Counted from the stretch's first letter, positions 1 through 9,052 are shown. The stretch is 64,000 nucleotides of DNA from Pseudomonas crudilactis (GCF_013433315.1 NZ_WXVV01000032.1:17835-81834); one strand, 5' to 3'. Notes: generated by a model from the sequence alone, not told the origin. Made by a program: numbers and translations.

Positions 1-74
1 GCACATGAATGTGCAGCCCGCAAAGCAAAGAGCAAAATTTGTCGGTGGGATTGTCCGGGTCGCAACGCCGCCGA

Positions 75-437
75 TCAACTGTCGAAAGCATTCTGCAACC
101 AGTTCAACTGATCCGGATGGCTGTCGATGGCCACCACGTCGAAGCGGCAAGGGGAATTGGCCCAACGCGACTCGCGCTGAAGAAAATACTGCGCAGCGAA
201 AATCAGTTTCTGCTGCTTGCGCCCATCGATGCTAGCGAGCGCGCCACCCCATTGAGTGTTTTTTCTGTAACGAACTTCAACGAATACTACTGTATCGCCA
301 TCAAGCATGACCAGATCAAGCTCGCCGCGTTTACAAAACCAGTTCTGCGCCAGCAGGCGCAGACCTTGTTGTTGCAGATGCTCGAGCGCTTGGCGCTCGG
401 CATCCTTGCCGCTTTGCGAGCGTGACCTGTCGGGCAT
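75..437 (-). CDS. yraN: YraN/UPF0102 family nuclease-like protein
   Basis: 120-residue member of the UPF0102 (YraN) family, which has a restriction-endonuclease-like fold and no firmly established role in Pseudomonas. The family core is visible: GELD at residues 38-41 followed by VFVEVRYR at about 51-58, which supplies the acidic residues of the fold. An upstream in-frame start at 491 exists, but the ATG at 437 matches the usual family N-terminus (MPDRSRSQ) and shares one base with the stop of the upstream lpoA gene (TAATG), which indicates translational coupling. The order lpoA-yraN is the standard gamma-proteobacterial arrangement. Function is unassigned; identity is confident. Confidence 0.93.
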   Translation of the reverse strand: MPDRSRSQSGKDAERQALEHLQQQGLRLLAQNWFCKRGELDLVMLDGDTVVFVEVRYRKNTQWGGALASIDGRKQQKLIFAAQYFLQRESRWANSPCRFDVVAIDSHPDQLNWLQNAFDS

Positions 438-2248
438 TAGCGCGGGGTGTCCGGCAGGCGCTGAACCTGGCCGCTGACGAACTGCGCCCAAGGCAACTGG
501 CGCACAACGCGTTGGGTCTGGGTCATGCCGAGGCTGCCCGACTCACCGTCGATACGGCTGTCCGGCAGGGCCTTGAGTTGACCCAGGCGCGGTGCCAGGC
601 GGTAGGCATCCACACCCATCGCGTACAGGCGACCGAGGCTGCCGGCGGCTTGCGGCCACTGCGCAACCACTTGCTGACGCAGTGGATCGCTGTTGTCCAG
701 CAACCATGGGGTTTCGCAGAAGCGGATGCCGTTCATGTCGTTGTACTGGTTGACGTCGCCGCTGGCGCTGTAAACGTGCGAAGTCGCGTAAACCGGAACA
801 TCACCGGCGTACTGGAAGTTCAGGGTCGGCTTGATCTGCTGCGCCTGTTGCGGTGTGGCAGCGAGGAAGATGAACTCGATGTCCTGACGACGCGACGGCT
901 GCGCAGCTACGTTGGTACCGGCAGCATTCTGCAGGCTCTTGGCGCGGGCTTCGCTCTGACGCAGCTGGAACATGTCGGCAATCTGCTGGGCCAGTTGCAC
1001 CGGCTGATCAACGCGTTCGGTCGCTACGATGCTGCCGCCGTTAGCCTGCCAGTCCTGGCTGAACGCGCGCAGGACGCGGTCGCCCCATTCGCCTTTCGGC
1101 ACCATGATCGCGGCGCGGTGCAGGCCATCGGCACGGGCACGACGCGAGACTTCGCGAGCTTCGTCTTCAGCGGCCAGACCGAACTGGAACAGTTGCGCCG
1201 GACCTTGATCGCCTTCGCTGTAATTCAGCGCGAGGGTGGTGATCGGCAGTTGCGGGCGGGTACTCAGTTGCTTGACCAGTGGTTTTTCCAGCGGGCCGAC
1301 AACCAGTTGCACGCCGTCAGCCTGAGCCTTGCGGTAGAACTCGTCCATCGAGGTCAGTTTCGAGCTGTCATAGAACTCGATCGCTGGCGGCTTCTGCCCG
1401 GCTTGTTGGGCCTGGTAGTGCGCAGCCATGAAGCCTTCACGCAGTGCCTTGCCGACGGCGGCCAATTGACCGTCCTGCGGCAGCAGCAGGGCGATTTTGC
1501 TCAGCGGCTGGCTGGCCAGCTCCTTGAGTTTGGTCAGCGGTAGTGGCAGGTTGATTGCGGCCGGGTGCTTTGGATTCTGTGCGCGCCAGGTGTCGATCGC
1601 GGCTTGCTGCTGTTCCAGGGTGCCGGCGGATTTCACTGCCAGTGCCAGACCCATCCAGCCGCCGAGGTCGTCGGTGGTGTTGGGTTGCAGTTGATCAGTT
1701 GGCAGCGAGCCGATCAGGGTCCAGATCGCTTCGTGGTTCTTGCTCGCGGCTTCGCCTTGCAGCATCGGTGCGATGAACACGCGCTCGCGGGCGGCAGCCA
1801 AAGTCTGGCCATCGGCTTCAAGGGCGCGGGCATGCACGGTGCCGGTGCGTACTTGCTGCTCTTCAGGCATCTCGCCCAGGTGTTGCAGGCTTGGATGGCT
1901 CAGGGCAGTCAGCGCAGCTTTCGGCTGATTGCGGGTCATGGCCAGTTCGGCATTCAGCGTGCTGGCAAAAATCTGCTGGCCGGGCTTGAGTTGCTCCATC
2001 GGCACTTGTTGCAGGATCTGCGCGGACTGACCGGCGTTGCCTTGGCGATAAGCCAGGTCTGCAGCACTCAGGCGCAACAGGGCGGCTTTTTCCGGGGTTT
2101 TCGCCTGGGTAGCCTGTTCGAGCAGTTGCTCGATGCTGGCATCCGGAGTCCGTGGAAGTTCGCCAAGGCTGGAGGAAGGGGAGCTGGCGCAAGCCGCCAA
2201 CAAGGCAGCGAGGCAGAGGGCAGTGAACAGCCGCAGGCAAGCGATCAT
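437..2248 (-). CDS. lpoA: Penicillin-binding protein activator LpoA (LppC family lipoprotein)
   Basis: 603-residue outer-membrane lipoprotein of the LppC/LpoA family, which in E. coli activates the peptidoglycan synthase PBP1A from the periplasm. The signal peptide ends in a lipobox LAAC with the lipidated cysteine at residue 20. The N-terminal third (about 35-260) is helical and TPR-like. The C-terminal part (about 265-590) resembles a periplasmic-binding-protein fold, starting near SKIALLLPQDGQLAAVGKALR. It is divergent from rsmI and overlaps yraN by one base. Which synthase it activates here is inferred from the family; some pseudomonads use other activators for PBP1b. Confidence 0.93.
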   Translation of the reverse strand: MIACLRLFTALCLAALLAACASSPSSSLGELPRTPDASIEQLLEQATQAKTPEKAALLRLSAADLAYRQGNAGQSAQILQQVPMEQLKPGQQIFASTLNAELAMTRNQPKAALTALSHPSLQHLGEMPEEQQVRTGTVHARALEADGQTLAAARERVFIAPMLQGEAASKNHEAIWTLIGSLPTDQLQPNTTDDLGGWMGLALAVKSAGTLEQQQAAIDTWRAQNPKHPAAINLPLPLTKLKELASQPLSKIALLLPQDGQLAAVGKALREGFMAAHYQAQQAGQKPPAIEFYDSSKLTSMDEFYRKAQADGVQLVVGPLEKPLVKQLSTRPQLPITTLALNYSEGDQGPAQLFQFGLAAEDEAREVSRRARADGLHRAAIMVPKGEWGDRVLRAFSQDWQANGGSIVATERVDQPVQLAQQIADMFQLRQSEARAKSLQNAAGTNVAAQPSRRQDIEFIFLAATPQQAQQIKPTLNFQYAGDVPVYATSHVYSASGDVNQYNDMNGIRFCETPWLLDNSDPLRQQVVAQWPQAAGSLGRLYAMGVDAYRLAPRLGQLKALPDSRIDGESGSLGMTQTQRVVRQLPWAQFVSGQVQRLPDTPR

Positions 2249-2458
2249 GTAAGTGTTCCTGATACTCGATCAAATTAGCGTCGAATTGTACCCAAGCACT
2301 GGCCGGGGCGCGATGTTACTGGCGTGAATCGGACGATTTAGCTGGAGTAAATGTTGCGGCGGCGCACAACTGCGCGCAAAACCAGGGTAGGTCGAGGCGC
2401 GTCGCAAGCCTCGTGTCGCGCTACAATGGCCGCTTTTACCGATCACGAGGTGTGCGCT

Positions 2459-3331
2459 TTGACTGCTCCAGGTTCCCTGAATTCCGCTGCTGGCTCGCTT
2501 TATGTGGTGGCGACGCCCATCGGCAACCTGGACGACATCAGCGCCCGGGCATTGAAGATCCTCCGTGAGGTCGCCTTGATCGCTGCCGAAGACACCCGTC
2601 ACTCGGCGCGCCTGATGCAGCACTTCGGGATCGGCACGCCACTGGCCGCATGTCACGAACACAACGAAAGAGATGAAGGTAGCCGCTTTATTACCCGCTT
2701 GCTTGCAGGCGATAACGTGGCGCTGATTTCCGATGCCGGTACGCCGCTGATTTCCGATCCGGGTTATCACCTGGTGCGTCAGGCCCGTGCAGCCGGGATC
2801 AATGTAGTGCCGGTGCCGGGTGCTTGTGCGTTGATTGCGGCACTGTCGGCGGCGGGGTTGCCGTCAGACCGTTTCATCTTTGAAGGCTTTCTGCCGGCCA
2901 AGTCGGTCGGTCGCAAGGCGCGACTGGAAGCCGTTAAAGAAGAGCCGCGTACGCTGATCTTTTACGAAGCGCCGCACCGCATTCTTGAATGTCTGCAGGA
3001 TATGGAAACGGTATTTGGCGGTGAGCGTCAGGCATTGCTCGCCCGTGAAATCACCAAGACGTTTGAAACCCTCAAGGGCTTGCCGCTGGCCGAGCTGCGC
3101 GCGTTTGTCGAATCCGACACTAATCAGCAGCGCGGTGAATGCGTGGTGTTGGTGGCTGGCTGGACCGCGCCGGAGTCTGAAGATGCAGTCAGCAGCGAGG
3201 CGATGCGCATCCTTGATCTGCTGCTCGAAGAAATGCCGCTCAAGCGCGCCGCCGCGTTGGCCGCGCAGATAACCGGCGAACGTAAAAACGTGCTGTATCA
3301 GGTCGCGCTGGATAAGCAGAAAGGCGTGTAA
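2459..3331 (+). CDS. rsmI: 16S rRNA (cytidine(1402)-2'-O)-methyltransferase
   Basis: 290-residue SAM-dependent methyltransferase of the tetrapyrrole-methylase fold. It 2'-O-methylates C1402 in the 16S rRNA decoding centre; the RsmH enzyme encoded 1.3 kb downstream adds the N4 methyl to the same base. Visible motifs are LYVVATPIGNLDDIS near the N-terminus, AAEDTRHS, and SDAGTPLISDPG. The reading frame is open further upstream, but the TTG at 2459 is preceded at about 8 bases by GAGG and gives the family N-terminus (MTAPGSLNSAAGS). A TACAAT at 2422-2427 may be a -10 element, with no good -35. Confidence 0.93.
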   Translation: MTAPGSLNSAAGSLYVVATPIGNLDDISARALKILREVALIAAEDTRHSARLMQHFGIGTPLAACHEHNERDEGSRFITRLLAGDNVALISDAGTPLISDPGYHLVRQARAAGINVVPVPGACALIAALSAAGLPSDRFIFEGFLPAKSVGRKARLEAVKEEPRTLIFYEAPHRILECLQDMETVFGGERQALLAREITKTFETLKGLPLAELRAFVESDTNQQRGECVVLVAGWTAPESEDAVSSEAMRILDLLLEEMPLKRAAALAAQITGERKNVLYQVALDKQKGV

Positions 3332-3366
3332 GCCGTCGCCCATAGCGGTCTTGAGGCTTTTAGCGC

Positions 3367-3395
3367 TTGTTCTTCAGGCGCACTGCCGTTAACCT
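3367..3395 (+). promoter_or_regulatory. Probable promoter of the RNase P RNA gene
   Basis: TTGTTC at 3367-3372, a 17-base spacer and TAACCT at 3390-3395, placing the start about 10 bases further at the mature 5' end of the RNA. The G+C-rich stretch between the -10 and the start resembles a growth-rate-sensitive discriminator. The -10 is imperfect, so this is a position-based call. Confidence 0.4.
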
Positions 3396-3404
3396 TCGCG
3401 GCGG

Positions 3405-3757
3405 AGAGTCGATCGGACAGTCGCTGCCCTCTATGAAAATTAGGGGGGGGAGGAAAGTCCGGGCTCCATAGGGCGAAGTGCCAGGTAATGCCTGGGAGGC
3501 GTGAGCCTACGGAAAGTGCCACAGAAAATAACCGCCTAAGCGCTTCGGCGCCGGTAAGGGTGAAAAGGTGCGGTAAGAGCGCACCGCACGTCTGGCAACA
3601 GTTCGTGGCTAGGTAAACCCCACTTGGAGCAAGACCAAATAGGGTCCCAAGGCGTGGCCCGCGCTGGGACCGGGTAGGTTGCTAAAGATGTCCAGTGATG
3701 GCCATCGTAGACGAATGACTGTTCAAGACAGAACCCGGCTTACAGATCGACTCTCCA
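3405..3757 (+). ncRNA. rnpB: RNase P RNA (M1 RNA, bacterial class A)
   Basis: Catalytic RNA of ribonuclease P, which trims tRNA 5' leaders. The ends AGAGTCGAT at the 5' side and ATCGACTCT at the 3' side form helix P1. Inside are the hallmark strings GAGGAAAGTCCGGGCTCC (3450s), CAGGTAATGCCTGG, GGTAAACCCC, and ACAGAACCCGGCTTACAGATCGACT near the 3' end. The match to pseudomonad RNase P RNA is nearly base for base from memory. The run CCACCTTTTTC after P1 may help termination. The location between rsmI and mraZ is typical for Pseudomonas. Confidence 0.97.
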
Positions 3758-4056
3758 CCTTTTTCTTTCCCTGCTTGAATCAATGGCAACAGGGCTGTGT
3801 AATATCAGCAGGCCTGCTCTGAAAGTTCGGCAGCGGCAAACGCAGTAATAGCCATTTCCCACCTTGCTTCAATCAACAGCAGAAGCGCTTTTGTAATACC
3901 GAAAAAATCTTACTCTTAACAAATTACTTTAACTTCCGAGCGCAGCTATCAGTGCTGCATCAAGTTATGGGTCGAAAGTCCGCGCCAGATTGTCGTTACA
4001 CCTCCTTTTAAGCTCCTAAATCTCCGTTCTGTAAGGGTTTTCCTTTAATCCGCGCC
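3758..4056. other. Gene-free spacer between rnpB and the mraZ promoter
   Basis: About 300 A+T-richer bases with no credible reading frame. It contains a degenerate direct repeat: a TGCTTSAATCAA...TGTAATAYC unit at 3772-3806 and again at 3865-3900. A small hairpin GCAGC/GCTGC lies near 3942-3958. Nothing else is recognisable. Confidence 0.5.
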
Positions 4057-4086
4057 TTGACGGTGTGGTGGGCGCATTCCTATAGT
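4057..4086 (+). promoter_or_regulatory. Sigma-70 promoter of the mraZ/dcw cluster
   Basis: TTGACG at 4057-4062, an 18-base spacer and TATAGT at 4081-4086. It is a near-consensus promoter about 75 bases upstream of the mraZ start codon, and the MraZ boxes begin at its -10 and extend over the expected transcription start near 4093. Confidence 0.7.
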
Positions 4087-4119
4087 GTGCGCAAGTGGCG
4101 GAAAGTGGCATGAAGTGGG
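4083..4119 (+). promoter_or_regulatory. MraZ operator: 10-bp-spaced AAGTGG boxes
   Basis: AAGTGG occurs at 4093, 4103 and 4113, exactly 10 bases apart, with a degenerate fourth copy (TAGTGT) at 4083 on the same register. Tandem GTGG/TGGG-type boxes one helical turn apart upstream of mraZ are the known binding pattern of MraZ autorepressors in several phyla. Their position over the -10 and start site fits repression of the whole cluster. Confidence 0.7.
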
Positions 4120-4160
4120 TTTTTTGAGCTCAAAACGATAAAAATTGGAGAAACGCAGAC

Positions 4161-4616
4161 GTGTTTCGCGGAGCTAACGCTATCAGTCTCGACGCAAAGG
4201 GCCGTCTCGCCATGCCGAGCCGGTACCGTGACGAGCTCGATTCGCGCAGTTCCGGCCAATTGATCGTGACCATTGATGCCGTTGATCCATGTCTGTGTGT
4301 CTATCCGCTCGACGAGTGGGAAATTATTGAAACCAAGTTGCGCGCGCTTCCTTCGCTTCGCGAAGAGAACCGTCGCCTGCAACGTTTGCTGATTGGTAAT
4401 GCCGTCGACCTCGAGCTCGATGGCAGTGGTCGTTTTCTGGTTCCACCGCGTCTGCGCGAATACGCCAAGCTCGATAAGCGCGCAATGCTGGTAGGCCAAC
4501 TGAACAAGTTCCAATTGTGGGACGAGGATGCATGGAACGCGGTATCTGCCGCCGACCTTGCTGCCATTCAACAACCGGGCGCGATGCCTGATGAACTGCG
4601 TGATTTGATCCTGTGA
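4161..4616 (+). CDS. mraZ: Transcriptional regulator MraZ
   Basis: 151-residue DNA-binding protein of the MraZ family, a ring-forming duplicated SpoVT/AbrB-like fold that represses its own dcw operon. The two repeats are visible as DAKGRLAMPSRYRDEL near residues 11-26 and DGSGRFLVPPRLREYA near 87-102. It starts with GTG at 4161, preceded by GGAG at 4147-4150. The stop overlaps the GTG of rsmH by four bases. The tandem boxes at 4083-4119 are its likely target. Confidence 0.95.
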   Translation: MFRGANAISLDAKGRLAMPSRYRDELDSRSSGQLIVTIDAVDPCLCVYPLDEWEIIETKLRALPSLREENRRLQRLLIGNAVDLELDGSGRFLVPPRLREYAKLDKRAMLVGQLNKFQLWDEDAWNAVSAADLAAIQQPGAMPDELRDLIL

Positions 4617-5560
4617 CTATTGATAGCGGCTTTAACCACATCACCGTACTGCTTGACGAAGCCGTCGAGGCTCTCGCCGTACGTCCTGATGGCTGCTATC
4701 TGGACGGCACGTTCGGTCGCGGCGGACACAGCCGGTTGATCCTCAGCCAGCTCGGTACGGACGGTCGGCTCATCGGATTCGACAAAGATCCACAAGCGAT
4801 TGCCACCGGGCAAACGCTAGCGGCCGAAGACGGCCGCTTTGTCGTTGTGCAGCGCAGCTTTGCCGAGCTCGGTTCAGTGGTGGCCGAACAAGGTCTGAGC
4901 GGCAAGGTCAGCGGCATTCTGCTCGACCTCGGCGTGTCTTCGCCGCAGCTCGATGACGCCGAGCGCGGCTTCAGTTTCCTCAATGACGGCCCGCTGGACA
5001 TGCGCATGGACCCGTCCCGCGGCATCAGCGCTGCCGAGTTCGTCAACACCGCGCCGGCTGAGGAAATCGCCCGGGTGTTCAAGGAATACGGCGAAGAACG
5101 TTTCTCCGGTCGTATGGCTCGCGCCGTCGCCGAGCGTCGCGATATCAAGCCGTTCGAGCGCACCGCCGATCTGGCTGAAGTGTTGAAAGTCGCCAACCCG
5201 GCATGGGAAAAGGGCAAGAACCCGGCCACCCGTGCATTCCAGGGTTTGCGCATCCACGTCAACAACGAACTGGGTGATCTGGAAGCCGGCCTTGAAGCCG
5301 CTCTGGATGCTCTGGAAATCGGCGGCCGACTGGTCGTAATCAGCTTCCACTCGCTGGAAGACCGTATCGTCAAGTTGTTCATGCGCAAACTGGTGAAAGG
5401 CGAAGCTGACAACCTGCCGCGTAACCTGCCCGTGCGCCACGTGGCGTTCGAACCGAAAATCAAAGTCCATGGCAAAGCGCAGACGGCCTCCGACGCCGAA
5501 CTCAAAGCCAACCCACGTTCCCGTAGCGCCGTCATGCGCGTCGCGGAGAAGTTGCGGTGA
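4613..5560 (+). CDS. rsmH: 16S rRNA (cytosine(1402)-N4)-methyltransferase RsmH (MraW)
   Basis: 315-residue SAM-dependent methyltransferase that adds the N4 methyl group to C1402 of 16S rRNA. The SAM-binding segment GTFGRGGHS lies near residues 33-41; the family signatures LDLGVSSPQLDDAERGFSF and VISFHSLEDRIVK are intact. The start is GTG at 4613, overlapping the end of mraZ, and the stop overlaps the GTG of ftsL. It sits in the canonical second position of the dcw cluster. Confidence 0.96.
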   Translation: MTIDSGFNHITVLLDEAVEALAVRPDGCYLDGTFGRGGHSRLILSQLGTDGRLIGFDKDPQAIATGQTLAAEDGRFVVVQRSFAELGSVVAEQGLSGKVSGILLDLGVSSPQLDDAERGFSFLNDGPLDMRMDPSRGISAAEFVNTAPAEEIARVFKEYGEERFSGRMARAVAERRDIKPFERTADLAEVLKVANPAWEKGKNPATRAFQGLRIHVNNELGDLEAGLEAALDALEIGGRLVVISFHSLEDRIVKLFMRKLVKGEADNLPRNLPVRHVAFEPKIKVHGKAQTASDAELKANPRSRSAVMRVAEKLR

Positions 5561-5850
5561 GCAAGCTTTTCGCCAAGCCACTGCCCGGCGGCAGCTTTCT
5601 GATGCTGCTGCTGTTCATCGGCGTGCTCGTCTCGGCCATTGCCGTGTCGTACAGCGCGCACTGGAACCGACAGTTGCTCAACACCCTTTACAACGAACTC
5701 AGCGTGCGCGACAAGGCGCAGGCCGAGTGGGGCCGTCTGATTCTTGAGCAAAGCACCTGGACCGCGCACAGCCGGATCGAGGTGCTGGCCACCGAACAAC
5801 TGAAAATGCACATTCCGGGCGCGGCTGACGTGAAGATGGTGGCGCCATGA
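5557..5850 (+). CDS. ftsL: Cell division protein FtsL
   Basis: 97-residue bitopic membrane protein: a short basic cytoplasmic tail, one transmembrane helix around residues 14-34 (FLMLLLFIGVLVSAIAVSY), then a periplasmic coiled-coil segment. FtsL forms the FtsQLB complex that activates FtsW-FtsI at the septum. It starts with GTG at 5557 inside the rsmH stop region and overlaps ftsI by four bases. Sequence conservation is low in this family, so identity rests on topology, size and position. Confidence 0.92.
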   Translation: MSKLFAKPLPGGSFLMLLLFIGVLVSAIAVSYSAHWNRQLLNTLYNELSVRDKAQAEWGRLILEQSTWTAHSRIEVLATEQLKMHIPGAADVKMVAP

Positions 5851-7589
5851 TGAAACTCGAAGGCGCACTGTTCCCATGGCGCTTCCGCCTGATGGTGGCG
5901 CTGCTTGGCATCATGGTCGCGGCGATCTGCTGGCGCATCATCGACCTGCAAGTGGTCGACCGTGACTTCCTCAAAGGTCAGGGCGATGCGCGCAGCCTGC
6001 GTCACATTCCGATTCCGGCTCACCGTGGTCTGATCACCGACCGTAACGGCGAGCCTTTGGCCGTGAGTACGCCGGTGACCACGCTGTGGGCCAACGCCAA
6101 GGAAATGCAGACGGCGAAAGAGAAGTGGCCGGCACTCGCTGCCGCGCTGGGTCAGGACCCTAAAGCCCTGACCGAACGCCTTGAGGCCCAGGCCAACAAA
6201 GAATTCATTTATCTGGTGCGCGGGCTGACCCCCGAGCAGGGCCAGTCAGTGCTCGACCTGAAAGTGCCGGGCGTCTATGGCATCGAAGAATTCCGCCGGT
6301 TCTATCCGGCCGGTGAAGTCACTGCGCACATGGTCGGTTTTACCGACATCGATGACCACGGTCGTGAAGGTGTCGAACTGGCTTATGACGAATGGCTGGC
6401 CGGGGTGCCGGGTAAACGACAGGTCATCAAGGATCGGCGCGGTCGGCTGATCAAGGATGTCCAAGTCACCAAAAACGCCAAGGCCGGCAAGCCCTTGGCG
6501 TTGTCCATTGACCTGCGTCTGCAATATCTGGCCAACCGCGAGCTGCGTAACGCGATCATCGAGAACGGCGCCAAGGCCGGCAGCCTGGTGATCATGGACG
6601 TCAAGACTGGCGAGATTCTGGCCATGGTCAATCAGCCGACCTACAACCCGAACAACCGTCGCAACCTGCAACCGGCGATGATGCGTAACCGCGCGATGAT
6701 CGACGTGTTCGAACCGGGTTCGACCATGAAAGCCATCTCGATGAGCGCCGCGATCGAAACCGGCCGCTGGAAACCGAGCGACACCGTCGAGGTGTATCCG
6801 GGTTCCCTGCAGATCGGCAAGTACACGATCAAGGACGTTTCCAGGACCGAAGGCCCGGTGCTCGATCTGACTGGCATTCTGATCAATTCCAGTAACGTGG
6901 GGATGAGTAAGGTCGCGTTCGACATCGGCGGCGAAACCATTTTCCGCCTCGCGCAGAAAGTCGGTCTTGGCCAGGACACCGGCCTCGGCTTCCCGGGCGA
7001 GCGTGTCGGCAACCTGCCGAACTATCGCGAGTGGCGCAAGGCTGAAACTGCGACGCTGTCTTACGGCTACGGTATTTCCGTGACCGCGATTCAGCTGGTT
7101 CACGCGTTCTCGGCGTTGGCCAACAACGGTCGCCTCGCACCGCTGACCCTGATCAAAACCGACAAGCCGCCGCAGACCACGCAAGTGCTGCCGGAAGCCG
7201 TGGCGAAAACCATGCAAGGCATGCTCACCCAGGTGATCGAAGCGCCGCGCGGCGTGTTCCGTGCGCAGGTGCCGGCGTATCACGTGGCGGGCAAGTCGGG
7301 TACCGCACGCAAAACCTCGGTGGGCACCAAGGGCTACGCCGAAAACTCTTATCGCTCGCTGTTCGCCGGTTTCGGCCCGATGAGCGATCCGCGTTACGCG
7401 ATTGTGGTGGTGATCGATGAGCCGTCCAAGGCCGGTTACTTCGGTGGTCTGGTTTCCGCGCCGGTGTTCAGCCGTGTGATGTCCGGCACCCTGCGCCTGA
7501 TGAACGTTACGCCGGACAACCTGCCGACGACGCAACAAGCCAACGCTACCCCGGTCGTTCCGCTGAAAGCCAATGGAGGGCGCGGCTGA
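5847..7589 (+). CDS. ftsI: Septal peptidoglycan transpeptidase FtsI (PBP3)
   Basis: 580-residue class B penicillin-binding protein that cross-links septal peptidoglycan with FtsW. An N-terminal membrane anchor lies at about residues 13-33, followed by the pedestal domain with RGLITDRNGEPLAVS. The transpeptidase motifs are all present: STMK at 292-295 (acylated serine 292), SSN at 348-350, and KSGT at 483-486. It is the usual target of aztreonam and other PBP3-selective beta-lactams. The stop shares one base with the murE start. Confidence 0.97.
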   Translation: MMKLEGALFPWRFRLMVALLGIMVAAICWRIIDLQVVDRDFLKGQGDARSLRHIPIPAHRGLITDRNGEPLAVSTPVTTLWANAKEMQTAKEKWPALAAALGQDPKALTERLEAQANKEFIYLVRGLTPEQGQSVLDLKVPGVYGIEEFRRFYPAGEVTAHMVGFTDIDDHGREGVELAYDEWLAGVPGKRQVIKDRRGRLIKDVQVTKNAKAGKPLALSIDLRLQYLANRELRNAIIENGAKAGSLVIMDVKTGEILAMVNQPTYNPNNRRNLQPAMMRNRAMIDVFEPGSTMKAISMSAAIETGRWKPSDTVEVYPGSLQIGKYTIKDVSRTEGPVLDLTGILINSSNVGMSKVAFDIGGETIFRLAQKVGLGQDTGLGFPGERVGNLPNYREWRKAETATLSYGYGISVTAIQLVHAFSALANNGRLAPLTLIKTDKPPQTTQVLPEAVAKTMQGMLTQVIEAPRGVFRAQVPAYHVAGKSGTARKTSVGTKGYAENSYRSLFAGFGPMSDPRYAIVVVIDEPSKAGYFGGLVSAPVFSRVMSGTLRLMNVTPDNLPTTQQANATPVVPLKANGGRG

Positions 7590-9052
7590 TGTCATTAAGT
7601 CTGAACAAGATATTCCCCCACGCCGGCCACGATCTGTTGATCCGTGAATTGGCGCTGGACAGCCGCAACGTACGCGCAGGCGATCTGTTCCTCGCCGTGC
7701 CTGGCGGCAAATTCGATGGCCGTGCGCACATCGCCGATGCCCTGCAACGCGGCGCGGCGGCTGTAGCGTATGAAGTCGAAGGCGCCACCGTGCTGCCGAT
7801 CACTGACGTGCCGCTGATTCCGGTCAAAGGCCTGGCAGCGCAGCTGTCGGACATCGCCGGGCGTTTCTACGGTGAGCCGAGCCATCATCTGAACCTGATC
7901 GGCGTGACCGGCACCAACGGCAAGACCAGCGTGACCCAATTGGTTGCGCAGGCACTCGATCTGCTCGGTCAGCATTGCGGCATCGTCGGGACCCTGGGTT
8001 CCGGTTTCTATGGCGCACTGGAAAGCGGTCTGCACACCACGCCGAATCCGATCGCCGTACAAGCAACCCTGGGCGACCTGAAAAAGGCCGGCGCCAAAGC
8101 CGTGGCCATGGAAGTCTCGTCCCACGGTCTGGATCAGGGCCGCGTCACCGCGCTGGCGTTCGACGTCGCGGTGATGACCAACCTGTCCCGCGATCATCTG
8201 GATTATCACGGCACCATGCAGGCGTACGCCGAGGCCAAGGCCAAGCTGTTCGCCTGGAATGATCTGAAGTGCCGCGTGGTCAACCTCGACGACGATTTCG
8301 GCCGGCAACTGGCCGCTGAAAAACGTGAGTCGCGGCTGATCACCTACAGCCTGCTCGACAGCAGTGCCTATCTGTTCTGCCGCGAAGCGCAGTTCGACGA
8401 CCATGGCGTGCGCGCCACGCTGGTCACGCCGCAGGGCGAACATCATCTGCGCAGCACGCTGCTCGGTCGCTTCAACCTGAGCAACGTACTGGCAGCCGTC
8501 GGCGCCTTGCTCGGTCTGGATTACGCGCTCGACGAAATTCTCAAAGTACTGCCGAAACTCGAAGGCCCGGCCGGACGCATGCAGCGTCTGGGTGGTGGCA
8601 CGCAACCGTTGGTGGTCGTCGATTACGCCCACACCCCGGATGCGCTGGAAAAAGTCCTGACCGCGCTGCGCCCGCACGTCAAAGGTCAACTGCTGTGCCT
8701 GTTCGGCTGCGGCGGTGACCGTGATCGCGGCAAGCGTCCGTTGATGGCGGAAGTGGTCGAGCGTCTGGCCGATCAGGTACTGGTCACCGACGACAACCCG
8801 CGCACCGAAGATCCAGCGGTGATTTTCGACGACATCCGCGCCGGTTTCACGGCTGTGGATAAAGTCACTTTCGTCGCCGGCCGTGGCCAGGCGATTGCGC
8901 AGCTGATCGCCGGTGCTTCGGCGGATGACGTGATTGTCCTGGCCGGTAAAGGTCACGAGGACTATCAGGAAATCAACGGTGAGCGCCACGCTTTCTCCGA
9001 TCTGGTCGAGGCTGATCATGCCCTGACCGCTTGGGAGGTGGCCCATGCTTAA
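7589..9052 (+). CDS. murE: UDP-MurNAc-L-Ala-D-Glu:meso-diaminopimelate ligase
   Basis: 487-residue Mur ligase that adds the third peptide residue to the UDP-MurNAc precursor in the cytoplasm. The ATP-binding loop GVTGTNGKTSVTQL begins near residue 105, and the DNPR motif at 402-405 is the signature for meso-diaminopimelate over lysine. YAHTPDALEKVL marks the C-terminal ligase domain. It overlaps ftsI by one base and murF by eight, so translation is coupled in both directions. Confidence 0.96.
   Translation: MSLSLNKIFPHAGHDLLIRELALDSRNVRAGDLFLAVPGGKFDGRAHIADALQRGAAAVAYEVEGATVLPITDVPLIPVKGLAAQLSDIAGRFYGEPSHHLNLIGVTGTNGKTSVTQLVAQALDLLGQHCGIVGTLGSGFYGALESGLHTTPNPIAVQATLGDLKKAGAKAVAMEVSSHGLDQGRVTALAFDVAVMTNLSRDHLDYHGTMQAYAEAKAKLFAWNDLKCRVVNLDDDFGRQLAAEKRESRLITYSLLDSSAYLFCREAQFDDHGVRATLVTPQGEHHLRSTLLGRFNLSNVLAAVGALLGLDYALDEILKVLPKLEGPAGRMQRLGGGTQPLVVVDYAHTPDALEKVLTALRPHVKGQLLCLFGCGGDRDRGKRPLMAEVVERLADQVLVTDDNPRTEDPAVIFDDIRAGFTAVDKVTFVAGRGQAIAQLIAGASADDVIVLAGKGHEDYQEINGERHAFSDLVEADHALTAWEVAHA

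Noticed and set aside
422..1543. 373-codon frame opposite lpoA
   Set aside because: Antisense shadow of lpoA: lpoA has a lipobox, family sequence and coupling to yraN.
2422..2427. TACAAT as the rsmI promoter
   Set aside because: Good -10 but no acceptable -35 at 16-18 bases; not listed as a feature.
4696..5877. 393-codon minus-strand frame
   Set aside because: Shadow of rsmH and ftsL; Ser/Arg-rich product typical of the opposite strand of G+C-rich genes.
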